64,000 nt of DNA. Source: Streptomyces flaveus. GTDB lineage: Bacteria; Actinomycetota; Actinomycetes; Streptomycetales; Streptomycetaceae. The notes under the pieces were generated by a model that worked only from the letters and a program-made list of their open reading frames with translations, was not told the origin of the DNA and made no database searches. The stretch spans positions 62,001 to 126,000 of the forward strand of contig NZ_BMPQ01000022.1 in NCBI RefSeq assembly GCF_014647675.1. Direction: 5' to 3'. Position numbers and translations under genes: made by a program. Of this stretch, positions 31,885 through 40,421 are shown one piece after another; within the stretch, counting starts at the first letter, position 1, and every line of letters starts with the position of its first letter.

Positions 31885-32855
31885 CGCACACTCCCCCGGT
31901 CACCCTCGACGACGTCCGCGACGCCGCCGCACAGATCAAGGGCGTGGCCCACCGCACCCCCGTACTGCGTTCCCGCACCCTGGACACCCTCGTCGGCGCA
32001 CAGGTCTTCCTGAAGTGCGAGAACTTCCAGCGCATCGGCGCGTTCAAGTTCCGCGGCGCCTACAACACCGCCTCCCGCCTGTCGCCGGAGCAACTGGCCA
32101 AGGGCATCGCCGCCTACTCCTCCGGCAACCACGCCCAGGCCGTCGCCCTCGCCGCACGGGAGCTGGGCACCACCGCGGTGATCCTCATGCCCGAGGACAC
32201 GCCGCAGTCGAAGATGGACGCCACCGCGGGTTACGGCGCGGAGATCGTCACGTACGACCGCTACACCGGTAACCGTGAGGCCATCGGCGAGGCCCTCGCC
32301 GCCGATCGCGGGCTTGCGCTCATCCCGCCGTACGAGCATCCGCAGGTGATCGCCGGACAGGGCACCGCGGCCCTCGAACTGATCGAGGAGACCGGGGAGT
32401 TGGACGCCCTGGTCACACCGGTGGGCGGGGGCGGGCTGATGGCGGGCAGTGCCACCGCGGCCAAGGGCCTGCACAGCGGGATCCGGATGATCGGCATCGA
32501 GCCGGAGGCCGGGGACGACACCAAGCGTTCCCTCGAGGCCGGCCGGCGCGTCTCCATCCCGGTGCCGCGCACGATCGCCGACGGGCAGGCGGCGGACATC
32601 CCCGGCGAGCTGACGTTCTCCGTCAACCAGCGCCTGGTCGACGACATCTTCCTGGTCACCGACGACGAGATCCGCGACGCGATGCGGTTCGCCTTCGAGC
32701 GGCTGAAGATCATCGTGGAGCCCAGCGGCGCCACCGGCCTGGCCGCCCTGCTGGCCGGTCGCGTCGAGCGGCTCCCGTCCCGCGTCGGCGTGATCATCTC
32801 CGGCGGCAACATCGACGTGAGGCGCTTCGCCGAGCTGTGCGGGAGCGGAAGCTGA
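31881..32855 (+). CDS. PLP-dependent threonine/serine dehydratase
   Basis: ATG 31881 follows GAAGGAG and overlaps the regulator stop by 4 bases. The 324-residue fold-type II enzyme has the PLP lysine in AFKFRGAYN near residue 57, the substrate loop SSGNHAQA, and the PLP phosphate loop VGGGGLMAG near residue 180. It is the short form without a regulatory ACT domain, as in catabolic threonine dehydratase, serine racemase and beta-hydroxyaspartate dehydratase. It probably deaminates a beta-hydroxy amino acid to a 2-oxoacid and ammonia. The coupled YheO regulator likely senses the substrate. Confidence 0.9.
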   Translation: MTHTPPVTLDDVRDAAAQIKGVAHRTPVLRSRTLDTLVGAQVFLKCENFQRIGAFKFRGAYNTASRLSPEQLAKGIAAYSSGNHAQAVALAARELGTTAVILMPEDTPQSKMDATAGYGAEIVTYDRYTGNREAIGEALAADRGLALIPPYEHPQVIAGQGTAALELIEETGELDALVTPVGGGGLMAGSATAAKGLHSGIRMIGIEPEAGDDTKRSLEAGRRVSIPVPRTIADGQAADIPGELTFSVNQRLVDDIFLVTDDEIRDAMRFAFERLKIIVEPSGATGLAALLAGRVERLPSRVGVIISGGNIDVRRFAELCGSGS

Positions 32856-32900
32856 GGCGTGCGGGAGCGCAAGCCGAGTGGCGGAAAGTATGATCAGCGA

Positions 32901-33437
32901 ATGTCTGACATGACCGAAACCACGCCCGGCTGGCTGAGTCCCGACGAGCTCGAGTACGCGCGCGCCCACATGCCGATCCTGTACGTCGAGGCCGTACCCG
33001 TGAGAGTCGACGACAGCGGCGAGGTCACCAGCATCGGGCTCCTGCTGCGCATCGGGCCGGACGGAACGGTCAGCCGTACCCTCGTCTCCGGCCGCGTACT
33101 GCACCACGAACGCGTCCGGGACGCCCTCCTGCGCCACCTGGAGAAGGACCTCGGCCCGATGGCACTGCCCCAGGTGCCGGCCTCCCTCCAGCCCTTCACC
33201 GTCGCCGAGTACTTCCCGACGCAGGGGTTCACACCGTTCCACGACCCCCGCCAGCACGCGGTCGCCCTCGCCTACATCGTCCCGGTGACCGGCGACTGCC
33301 GCCCTCGCCAGGACGCTCTGGACCTGGTCTGGTTCAGCCCGCAGGAAGCCTCGGAGGCACTGGTCCTGAGCGAGATGCCGGGCGGGCAGGGAGTCCTCCT
33401 CAGGCAGGCCCTCGCACACGTCGGCTGCCTGTCCTGA
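32901..33437 (+). CDS. Nudix-fold protein (DUF4916) with degenerate Nudix box
   Basis: ATG 32901 (MSDMTETTPGWLSPDELEYA) gives 178 residues. The region around GRVLHHERVRDALLRHLEK aligns with the Nudix box G-x5-E-x7-REUxEExGU but keeps only Gly, the first Glu, Arg and the last Gly. The metal-binding Glu pair is replaced by Lys-Asp, so classical pyrophosphohydrolase activity is doubtful. The rest (YFPTQGFTPFHDPRQHAVAL) is conserved in the actinobacterial DUF4916 group. It lies 45 bp after the dehydratase and may be co-transcribed. Confidence 0.8.
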   Translation: MSDMTETTPGWLSPDELEYARAHMPILYVEAVPVRVDDSGEVTSIGLLLRIGPDGTVSRTLVSGRVLHHERVRDALLRHLEKDLGPMALPQVPASLQPFTVAEYFPTQGFTPFHDPRQHAVALAYIVPVTGDCRPRQDALDLVWFSPQEASEALVLSEMPGGQGVLLRQALAHVGCLS

Positions 33438-33489
33438 AGGAGACGGCCTGTCCTGAAGGAGATGGAACGCCTGAAGGATCCCGTGACGC

Positions 33490-34239
33490 TCACATGGACG
33501 CCGCGGTCCCCGGCCGGGCGAGGTACGAGGACTCGACGGCGTCCAGGTTCTCGCGCAGCTCTCGCGGGGTGCCGGTCATCTCGATGCGGCCCCGGCGCAG
33601 CACGTACACCCGGTCCGCGATGTCCAGCACCTTGCGTACGTGCTGCTCGACCAGCAGCGCCCCAAGGCCCCGGTCGGCGGCTTCGCGCACCGCGCGCAGC
33701 AGCCGCTCAACCACCAACGGGGCGAGCCCGAGCGACAGTTCGTCGGCGAGGAGCAGCCGGGGCGACCGGCACAGGGCGCGCGCCAGCGAGAGCATCTGCT
33801 GCTCGCCGCCGGAGAGCATGCCCGCGCCGGTCCTGAGCCGTTTCTCGAGTTCGGGGAACAGCTCCAGGGCGCGGGCCGTCTCCACCCGGCCGACCCGCAG
33901 GTTCTCGGCCACGTCGAGCCGGGTGAAGACCGCGCGCTCACCGACGTACGCGAGGCCCTGCCGGGCCCGGCGGTGCAGCGGCGCCCGGCCCGCACCGCCC
34001 AGCCAGCGCACCTCGCCGCTCATCGGCGCCAGATCGCCCGCCAGCACCCGCAGCGTCGTCGTCTTGCCCGCACCGTTGGGGCCGAGCAGCGCGACGACCT
34101 CGCCGGGGCGCACCTCGATGTCGAGGTCGCGTACGACGGGCTGGGTGCCGTACCCGGCGGACAGTCCGCGGGTCGCGATCAAGGGCTCCGCGGACGCTTC
34201 GGCTGCGGAGCCGGGGCGGTCGGGTGCGCTGGTGGACAC
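33490..34239 (-). CDS. livF: Branched-chain-type ABC transporter ATPase (LivF)
   Basis: A 249-residue ATPase. Walker A is GPNGAGKTTT near residue 54, the Q-loop region reads GLAYVGERAVFTRLD, the signature is MLSGGEQQML near residue 143, Walker B is LLLADELSLGL, and the switch is LLVEQHV. The LSLGLAP stretch is typical of LivF. It lies 49 bp downstream of the LivK-type gene on the same strand; the permeases and LivG are encoded divergently as one protein. The substrate is probably an aromatic or short-chain carboxylate rather than an amino acid, judged from the neighbouring benzoyl-CoA genes. Confidence 0.9.
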   Translation of the reverse strand: MSTSAPDRPGSAAEASAEPLIATRGLSAGYGTQPVVRDLDIEVRPGEVVALLGPNGAGKTTTLRVLAGDLAPMSGEVRWLGGAGRAPLHRRARQGLAYVGERAVFTRLDVAENLRVGRVETARALELFPELEKRLRTGAGMLSGGEQQMLSLARALCRSPRLLLADELSLGLAPLVVERLLRAVREAADRGLGALLVEQHVRKVLDIADRVYVLRRGRIEMTGTPRELRENLDAVESSYLARPGTAASM

Positions 34240-34288
34240 AGGACTTCTCCTTCCGTAGTTGCCGCTTCTGCGGACTGACCGACCTTGT

Positions 34289-35533
34289 TCAGCCGGCCGA
34301 CGCGGTCAGCGCCTTCCGTACGTCGACGAAGTCAGAGCCGGACTCGGCCCACTCGATCTTGCCGTCTTTCAGCACCAGTTCGGTCGCGGTGGTGTTGTGG
34401 ATGCGGTTCATGCCCTTCATGGGCAGAGCGGTCGCGGACGTCCAGGTCAGCGGCGGGGTCAGGCCACCGGTGTCGATGCCCTTCGCGGTGTTGAGCTCGT
34501 TCACCAGGGCCTTGGAGGTGATCTCCGGCAGCTTCCCGGCGGCCTCGCTGAAGACCTTGAACGCCACCCAGGTCGTCGCGTTGGCCCCGTTGGAGAGGTC
34601 GACGTCCTTGCCGTCGAGGGCCGCCACGGCGTCCTTCCAGGCGGGGTCGGAGACCGGCGGGTAGTAGCCGGTGACGGCGGAGCCGTCCAGCGGGCTGCCG
34701 CTGCCGCCGGTGGTCTCGGCCAGCTCGGGGGTGAGGTTGCCGACGACGCTGCCGAGCTCGGTCTTGGCGCCGGACTGCAGATACGCCTTCACGAACAGGT
34801 CCGAGTGCGTGCCCAGGATGACGCTCACGCAGTCGCTGCCCCTGGTCGCCTCGGCCACCTGCGGGGCGAGGTCGGTGGCGGTGACCGGCACCTTCAGGTC
34901 CTTGGGCGGCTTCCCTCCGGCGGAGACCACGCCGAGGCCGAGGAACTGCGTGACGATCGCGGCGGCGGCGACGTCGTAGCGCACACCGGAGATCTTCTTG
35001 CAGCCCGCCTCCACCAGCTGACGGCCGTGCGCGGCGAAGACCACGGGGGTGCCGCCGTTGACCGGGAAGGACAGCGGGTTGGAGAACTCCGCGGCCGACA
35101 CTCCGGTCCCGCCGATGTAGGGGATGCCGGCCTTCTCCAGGATCGGCATGTAGCGATCCCCGGCGAGGCTGTACGAGCCGACCACCGCGACCACCTTTTC
35201 GCTGACCGCCTGCTGGGCGCAGTTCTCGGCCTCGTCGGGGTCGTTCTTCTCGTTGCAGGTGATGACCTTGAGCGGGCCGCCCTTGATGCCGCCGTTCGCG
35301 TTGATCCACTTCTCGTACGCCTGGGCCGTGACCCGGACGCCGGGCTGCGCGCTGCCCTGGGTGTTCTCCGGTGCCCAGACCATCACCTTGACCGGTGTGC
35401 CGGTCAGCGAGGACGCGGCCGCGCTGCCCGCGGGCTCCTCCTCCTCGCCGCCCCCGCAGCCCGCGATGAGCAGGGCTCCGGTCATCGCGAGACAGCTCGC
35501 TGCGGTACTTCTGCGCCGGCGTGAGTCGTTCAT
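34289..35533 (-). CDS. livK: ABC substrate-binding lipoprotein (LivK-like)
   Basis: ATG 35533 follows GGAGG. The 414-residue precursor has a lipoprotein signal peptide ending at the lipobox LLIAGC (Cys near residue 26), then a periplasmic-binding type I fold (PF13458-like) with ITCNEKNDPDEAENCAQQAV and VVAVVGSYSLAG. It would sit on the outer face of the membrane and deliver ligand to the LivHMG fusion. Related proteins near aromatic catabolic genes bind benzoates or hydroxycinnamates; the ligand here is inferred. Confidence 0.9.
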   Translation of the reverse strand: MNDSRRRRSTAASCLAMTGALLIAGCGGGEEEEPAGSAAASSLTGTPVKVMVWAPENTQGSAQPGVRVTAQAYEKWINANGGIKGGPLKVITCNEKNDPDEAENCAQQAVSEKVVAVVGSYSLAGDRYMPILEKAGIPYIGGTGVSAAEFSNPLSFPVNGGTPVVFAAHGRQLVEAGCKKISGVRYDVAAAAIVTQFLGLGVVSAGGKPPKDLKVPVTATDLAPQVAEATRGSDCVSVILGTHSDLFVKAYLQSGAKTELGSVVGNLTPELAETTGGSGSPLDGSAVTGYYPPVSDPAWKDAVAALDGKDVDLSNGANATTWVAFKVFSEAAGKLPEITSKALVNELNTAKGIDTGGLTPPLTWTSATALPMKGMNRIHNTTATELVLKDGKIEWAESGSDFVDVRKALTASAG

Positions 35534-35629
35534 GGTTCCTCCGCGAAAGCTCGCGCCCCGGACGGGCGACGGTGAAGAGGGGACCAGCATGGGGCGCGGC
35601 CTTTCGTTAGAGAAGTACTCTTGCCAGAA

Positions 35630-35641
35630 TTATTTAAATAA
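35630..35641. promoter_or_regulatory. AT-only palindrome in the livK/livHMG divergent promoter
   Basis: TTATTTAAATAA is a perfect 12-bp palindrome in a GC-rich genome, 67 bp before the permease start and about 97 bp before the livK start. It may be an operator or part of a promoter. The 174-bp divergent region holds no gene. Confidence 0.4.
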
Positions 35642-35707
35642 ATGTGCTGTACGGTCTTGCCGCGCCCCCCGGCGTTCGCTACTCATGAAGCCCTGGAGGT
35701 TCATCTG

Positions 35708-38476
35708 GTGGACGACATCCTGCGCTTCGCGCTCCTGGGCCTCGGGCTCGGTGCGCTCTACGCGCTCACCGCCCAAGGCATCGTGCTGATCTACCGAGGC
35801 TCCGGCGTCCTGAACTTCGCGCACGGCGCGATCGGGATGGCCGGCGCCTATGTGCAATGGGAACTCGCCGTGCAGCACGGCGTGTCCTACTGGACCGCCG
35901 TCGGCTGCGGCGTCCTGGTGGCCGGGCTGCTGGGGGTGCTCACCCATCTGCTGGTGATGCGCCCGCTGCGCCGGGCATCCTCACTGGCCCGGCTGGTGGG
36001 CACCCTGGCCGTGTTCATCGTGCTCACCGCCGCGGCCGTCAAACGGTACGGCGACAGCGTGCAGCTCGTGCCCGGCAAACTGCCGTCCGACCTGCTGGAA
36101 GTGGCCGGGGCGACGGTGTCCGAGGACCGGGTCTGGCTGCTCGGGATCGCGATCGCCATCACCGTCGCGCTCCATCTCCTCTACAAGCACAGCATGTTCG
36201 GGCTCGGCACCACGGCGGTCGCGGAGAACCAGAGCGCCGCCTCCTCTCTCGGCTGGTCCGCGGATCTGATCGCCGCCGCCAACTGGGGGCTCGGCTCGGC
36301 ACTCGCGGGTCTCACCGGCATCCTGATCGTGCCGGTCATCGGCCTGTCCGTGAACGGCCTGACCACGCTCCTGCTCAGCGCGCTGGCCGCCGCCCTGGTC
36401 GGCAGGTTCTCCTCGTTCCCCGTCACCCTGGCGGGCGGCCTCGTCATCGGCATCGTGCAGTCCGAACTGACCCGCTTCGGCACGGACATCACGGGCCTCG
36501 CGGCGTCGGTGCCGTTCCTCGTCATCGCCCTGGTCCTGGTGGCACGCGGCCGGGCACTACCGCTGCGCGGCACGTTCCTGGACCGGTTGCCGGCGCTCGG
36601 CACCGGACGCGTACGGCCGGTGGCACTGGCCGTCACCGTCGCGGTCGCCCTGCTGCTGGTGGCACTGTCCACGCCGCAGTGGGCCGACGCGATCACCAAC
36701 ACCCTGGTGCTCTCCCTGATCATCCTGTCGATCGTGGTGGTCACCGGTTACGCGGGACAGGTCTCCCTCGCGGCGTACGCACTCGCCGGAACCGGCGCCT
36801 TCATCGCGGGGCACGCGGTCGCCGACTGGGGCTGGCCCTTCGAACTCGCCCTGCTGGCAGGCGTGTTGGGGACGGTACCGATCGGCCTGCTGTTCGCCCT
36901 GCCCGCGGTCCGCACCCGTGGAGTCAACCTCGCGATCATCACCCTCGGCCTCGGCACCACGCTGGAGGTGATGGTCTTCCAGAACACCGACCTGGCCACC
37001 ACCCCCGGCAGCGACGGCATCGCGGTGGGCAGGCAGACGCTGTTCGGCATCGACATCTCCGGCGTCGACCATCCGCAGCGGTACGCGGCCCTGGTGCTGC
37101 TCCTCTTCATCGGAGCCGCGCTGGTGGTGGCCAACATCCGGCGCAGCCGGACCGGCCGCCGGCTGATCGCGGTCCGCGCCAACGAGCGGGCCGCCGCCGC
37201 ACTCGGCATCGGCGTACGCGCCACGAAGCTGTACGCGTTCGGGGTGTCCGCGGCGATCGCCGCACTCGCGGGCGTGCTCACCGGCTTCCGCTCGACCTCG
37301 GTGGTCTTCACCGACTTCGCGGCCTTCGACTCCATCACCGCGCTCGGGCTTGCGGTCATCGGCGGGGTCGGCTTCCTCGTCGGCCCGCTGTTCGGCGCCA
37401 CGTTCGCCGCGGGCACGGTCGGCGCCCGCTTCGGGGATCTGGTGGTGCCGGGGCTGAGCGAGTGGATGCCGTTGATCGGCGGGATCATTCTGTTGCTCAC
37501 CCTGGTGGGCAACCAGGACGGGATCGGTCAGGGGCTCGGCAAGCAGGCGGCGGCAGTTGAGCGCCGGCTGCCCCGGCGACGCTCCCTCGACCGGGCGCGT
37601 TCCATCGAGGGGGCACCTGCCCCCGCCTCCACTCCCACTCCCGAGGCCGCGCCGGACGCACACCGTGCGGCACCCCTCCCCCTCCACGTCGCCAACCTGA
37701 CCGTGCGCTACGGCGGTGTCGTCGCCGTCGACGATCTCTCCTTCGCCATCGAGCCCGGCCGGGTCACCGGCCTCATCGGCCCGAACGGCGCGGGCAAGAC
37801 CTCCGCCATCGACGCGGTCACCGGCTTCACCCGGCCCGCCTCCGGCAGCGTCCGCCTCGGCGACCGGGACCTGACCGGCACCGCCGTGCACCTGCGCGCC
37901 CGCGCGGGCCTGAGCCGGTCCTTCCAGTCACTGGAACTCTTCGAGGACATGACTGTCCTCGACAACCTGTACGCCGCCTGCGACCGCCCCGGCCCGTGGA
38001 CGTACCTCAAGGACCTGATACGTCCAGGAAGCCGCCCCCTGCCCGCCCAAGTACTCATCGCGGTACGGGAGTTCGGCCTTGAGAGCAGCCTGGACCGCTC
38101 GGTGGGCGACCTCTCGTACGGGGAGCGACGGCTACTGGCCATCGCCCGCGCCGTGGCGACCTCCCCGTCCGTCCTCCTGCTCGACGAGCCGGCGGCCGGT
38201 CTCTCGGACGACGAGACCCGCGAACTGGCCCGTCTGGTACGGCGACTCGCCGAGGACTGGGGCATGGGGGTGCTGCTCGTCGAGCACGACGTCGACATGG
38301 TCATGAGCGTCTGCGACCAGGTCGTCGTCCTCGACTTCGGCCGCCGGATCAGCGTCGGCACACCGGACGAGGTACGCGCCGATCCGGCGGTGCGGGCGGC
38401 CTACTTGGGTGACCTTTCACCGGAGGAGGCAGAGGAGTCGGTGCCCGGGGCGGAAGGTGATCCGGTGAGCGCTTAG
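35708..38476 (+). CDS. Fused LivH-LivM-LivG ABC transporter protein
   Basis: GTG 35708 follows GGAGG with an 8-base spacer, giving 922 residues (VDDILRFALLGLGLGALYAL). The first permease (LivH, about residues 1-290) has RGSGVLNFAHGAIGM. The second permease (LivM, about 310-620) has VVVTGYAGQVSLAAYALAG. A 50-residue Pro/Ala linker leads to a LivG-type ATPase (about 665-900) with GPNGAGKTSAID, DLSYGERRLLAIARA and LLLDEPAAGLSDDE. Normally these are three proteins. The chain pairs with LivF and LivK encoded divergently to complete the importer. Confidence 0.92.
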   Translation: MDDILRFALLGLGLGALYALTAQGIVLIYRGSGVLNFAHGAIGMAGAYVQWELAVQHGVSYWTAVGCGVLVAGLLGVLTHLLVMRPLRRASSLARLVGTLAVFIVLTAAAVKRYGDSVQLVPGKLPSDLLEVAGATVSEDRVWLLGIAIAITVALHLLYKHSMFGLGTTAVAENQSAASSLGWSADLIAAANWGLGSALAGLTGILIVPVIGLSVNGLTTLLLSALAAALVGRFSSFPVTLAGGLVIGIVQSELTRFGTDITGLAASVPFLVIALVLVARGRALPLRGTFLDRLPALGTGRVRPVALAVTVAVALLLVALSTPQWADAITNTLVLSLIILSIVVVTGYAGQVSLAAYALAGTGAFIAGHAVADWGWPFELALLAGVLGTVPIGLLFALPAVRTRGVNLAIITLGLGTTLEVMVFQNTDLATTPGSDGIAVGRQTLFGIDISGVDHPQRYAALVLLLFIGAALVVANIRRSRTGRRLIAVRANERAAAALGIGVRATKLYAFGVSAAIAALAGVLTGFRSTSVVFTDFAAFDSITALGLAVIGGVGFLVGPLFGATFAAGTVGARFGDLVVPGLSEWMPLIGGIILLLTLVGNQDGIGQGLGKQAAAVERRLPRRRSLDRARSIEGAPAPASTPTPEAAPDAHRAAPLPLHVANLTVRYGGVVAVDDLSFAIEPGRVTGLIGPNGAGKTSAIDAVTGFTRPASGSVRLGDRDLTGTAVHLRARAGLSRSFQSLELFEDMTVLDNLYAACDRPGPWTYLKDLIRPGSRPLPAQVLIAVREFGLESSLDRSVGDLSYGERRLLAIARAVATSPSVLLLDEPAAGLSDDETRELARLVRRLAEDWGMGVLLVEHDVDMVMSVCDQVVVLDFGRRISVGTPDEVRADPAVRAAYLGDLSPEEAEESVPGAEGDPVSA

Positions 38477-38587
38477 GCGCGCGTACAGGCGGTGGGCACC
38501 GGGGCCACCGCCTGCGAGGCCGATCGCGGGCAACTGACCGCGGTGGCCCGGTTCACCACCGTGCCGTCCGTCCACGAGATCGGCCAT
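38417..38587 (-). other. Short ORF after boxD, possible gene remnant
   Basis: ATG 38587-38585 lies 4 bases after the boxD stop with GAGGAG, overlapping the boxD end, as ribosome site. It opens only 56 codons (MADLVDGRHGGEPGHRGQL...) with no recognised domain, and reads through the livHMG terminator on the opposite strand. The good translation signal but meaningless product suggests the start of a once longer gene lost by deletion or frameshift, though it could be a small peptide. Confidence 0.25.
38486..38514 (+). terminator. Hairpin terminator after livHMG
   Basis: Perfect 10-bp arms CAGGCGGTGG and CCACCGCCTG with a 9-base loop begin 10 bp after the livHMG stop codon. There is no T tract, as is usual in streptomycetes. 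Confidence 0.6.
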
Positions 38588-38591
38588 GGTG

Positions 38592-40199
38592 TTACTCCTC
38601 ACCCTGTGGCTCAGCGGTCGTGGCCGGGTCGGGCCCGGTGAGTGTCGAGAGGATGGCGGGCGGCCCCTGGACGGCGGTGCGCTGCATGTGGTGCAGCACG
38701 CTGCGGATGCCGCCCAGTTCCTCGCCGCCGCCCGCCCGGCCGGGGCCGCCGTGCACGGTGTGCGGGAGCGGCGAGCCGTGACCGGTGGACTCCCCGGCGT
38801 CGGTGCGGTCGAGGAGCAGCAGGCGACCGTGCCAGGGGGCGGCCCCGAGCACGGTCTCGCGGGCGAAGCCGGGGTCGTGGGTGACGACCGAGCCGACGAG
38901 GCTGCCCTCGCCGCGCGCGGCCAGCGCGATCGCATGGGCGGCGGTCCCGTCGTACGGCAGAAGGGTGCTGACAGGGCCGAACGCCTCGACCTCGTGCGGC
39001 TCGGCCCGGTCGGGGTCGTCGCAGCGCAGCAGCAGTGGCGGAAGGAAGGCGCCGCGTTCCCGGTCGCCGTCCAGGACTTCGAACCGGTCCGGGTCGCCGT
39101 GGACGAGGCGGGCCGCCGCCGTGAGCGCCTTGAGCGCGCGCAGCACCTCCTCCCGCTGCCCGAGGCCGGCCAGGGGGCCCATGGTGACCGTGGGATCGGC
39201 GGGGTTGCCGACACACAGGTCGGCCAGCTCGGCGCAGACCGCTTCCTGTACGGCGTCGATGAGTCCGGCGGGCACCAGGGCACGGCGGATCGCGGTGCAC
39301 TTCTGCCCGGCCTTGACGGTCATCTCGGTGACCAGGGTCTGCGTGAACAGGTCGAACTCGGGGGTGCCGGGCCCGGCGTCCGGGCCGAGAACCGCGCAGT
39401 TCAGCGAGTCGGCCTCGGCGTTGAAGCGGACAGCGCGGCCTGCGACGGCCGGGTGGCTGCGCAGTGTGCGGGCGGTCGCGGCGGACCCGGTGACGCTGAG
39501 CACATCCTGTCCCGTGAGCGCGTCGAGGATGCCGTCCGGCGGGGCGCAGATCAGCTGGACGGCGCCTTCGGGGAGGATGCCGGACTCGATGATGCGGCGG
39601 AACACCAGCTCCGTCAGGTAGGCCGTCTGACCCGCGGGTTTCACCACGGACGGCAGGCCCGCCAGCAGAGCCGGCGCGAGCTTTTCCAGCATGCCCCACA
39701 CGGGGAAGTTGAACGCGTTGATCTGCACGGCCGCGCCCTGCCGCGGCACATGGACGTGGCGTACGGCGAAGGTGCCCTGTTTGCCGATCGGTTCCATGTC
39801 GCCGTCGGGCAGGACATGCCCGTCGGGCAGCTCTTTGGTGCCCTTGCCGCCGTAGACGAAGAGCACCGCGATGCCGCCGTCTACGTCGAGCACGGAGTCG
39901 CGGCGGGTCGCTCCGGTGCGGGTGGACAGTGCGTGGAACTCGTCCGTGTGCGCGGCCAGGTGCTTGCCCAGCGACTTGAGCAGACCGGCGCGCTGGTGGA
40001 AGGTCAGCTCGCGCAGGGCGGGGCCGCCCACCTCCCGCGCGTGGCGCAGCGCGGCGGCGGCGTCGACGGGGCGCTGCGAGAGCCGGGCCACCTCGGCGCC
40101 GGTCGCCGCGTCCAGCAGGGGACGACCCTCGTCGGGTGCTTCATACCAGTCACCGGCGAGGTAGCTGTGCAGTTTCGCGGCCACGGCGGGTCCACCCAC
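38592..40199 (-). CDS. boxD: BoxD/PaaZ-type aldehyde dehydrogenase
   Basis: The frame starts at GTG 40199; a second GTG at 40184 (VAAKLHSYLAGDWYEA) fits the family N-terminus and is equally likely. At 535 residues it is an ALDH domain alone, without the hydratase domain of PaaZ. It has INAFNFPVWGMLEKLAPALL, Glu in RFNAEADSLN, and catalytic Cys in VKAGQKCTAIRR. These are features of PaaZ, PaaN and BoxD. With boxB, boxC and bclA in the window it is best read as 3,4-dehydroadipyl-CoA semialdehyde dehydrogenase, oxidising the ring-opened aldehyde to the acid with NADP. It is divergent from paaX. Confidence 0.82.
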   Translation of the reverse strand: MGGPAVAAKLHSYLAGDWYEAPDEGRPLLDAATGAEVARLSQRPVDAAAALRHAREVGGPALRELTFHQRAGLLKSLGKHLAAHTDEFHALSTRTGATRRDSVLDVDGGIAVLFVYGGKGTKELPDGHVLPDGDMEPIGKQGTFAVRHVHVPRQGAAVQINAFNFPVWGMLEKLAPALLAGLPSVVKPAGQTAYLTELVFRRIIESGILPEGAVQLICAPPDGILDALTGQDVLSVTGSAATARTLRSHPAVAGRAVRFNAEADSLNCAVLGPDAGPGTPEFDLFTQTLVTEMTVKAGQKCTAIRRALVPAGLIDAVQEAVCAELADLCVGNPADPTVTMGPLAGLGQREEVLRALKALTAAARLVHGDPDRFEVLDGDRERGAFLPPLLLRCDDPDRAEPHEVEAFGPVSTLLPYDGTAAHAIALAARGEGSLVGSVVTHDPGFARETVLGAAPWHGRLLLLDRTDAGESTGHGSPLPHTVHGGPGRAGGGEELGGIRSVLHHMQRTAVQGPPAILSTLTGPDPATTAEPQGEE

Positions 40200-40271
40200 C
40201 TTTCGTGCGTCGCTCGTTCTGGTCGGCGGCCCGCCGACGCGACTGACACTCTACTGATAATTTCCGTAACG

Positions 40272-40283
40272 ACAAGATATTGT
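40272..40283. promoter_or_regulatory. Palindrome in the boxD/paaX divergent promoter
   Basis: ACAA-GATA-TTGT lies in an AT-rich island (about 40250-40290), 73 bp upstream of boxD and 139 bp upstream of the PaaX-family start. The 222-bp divergent region has no gene; this is the most operator-like element in it. Confidence 0.35.
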
Positions 40284-40421
40284 GTAAGGAGGAGCGGGCT
40301 CCCCTGTGGAGGGACTTGGCCCCGGCCGTCGTGCCGGAGCGCCCTGGATACGCTGATGACGTCGATGCCACGCGACGGCGTGATACATCGGATCGGCGAG
40401 CAACAAGGGAAGTGAAGGACC

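Noticed and set aside
38592..40199. Calling the aldehyde dehydrogenase PaaZ or PaaN of phenylacetate catabolism
   Set aside because: The PaaZ hydratase domain is absent and no paaABCDE genes are present; the box genes make BoxD more likely, though PaaN-like function cannot be fully excluded.
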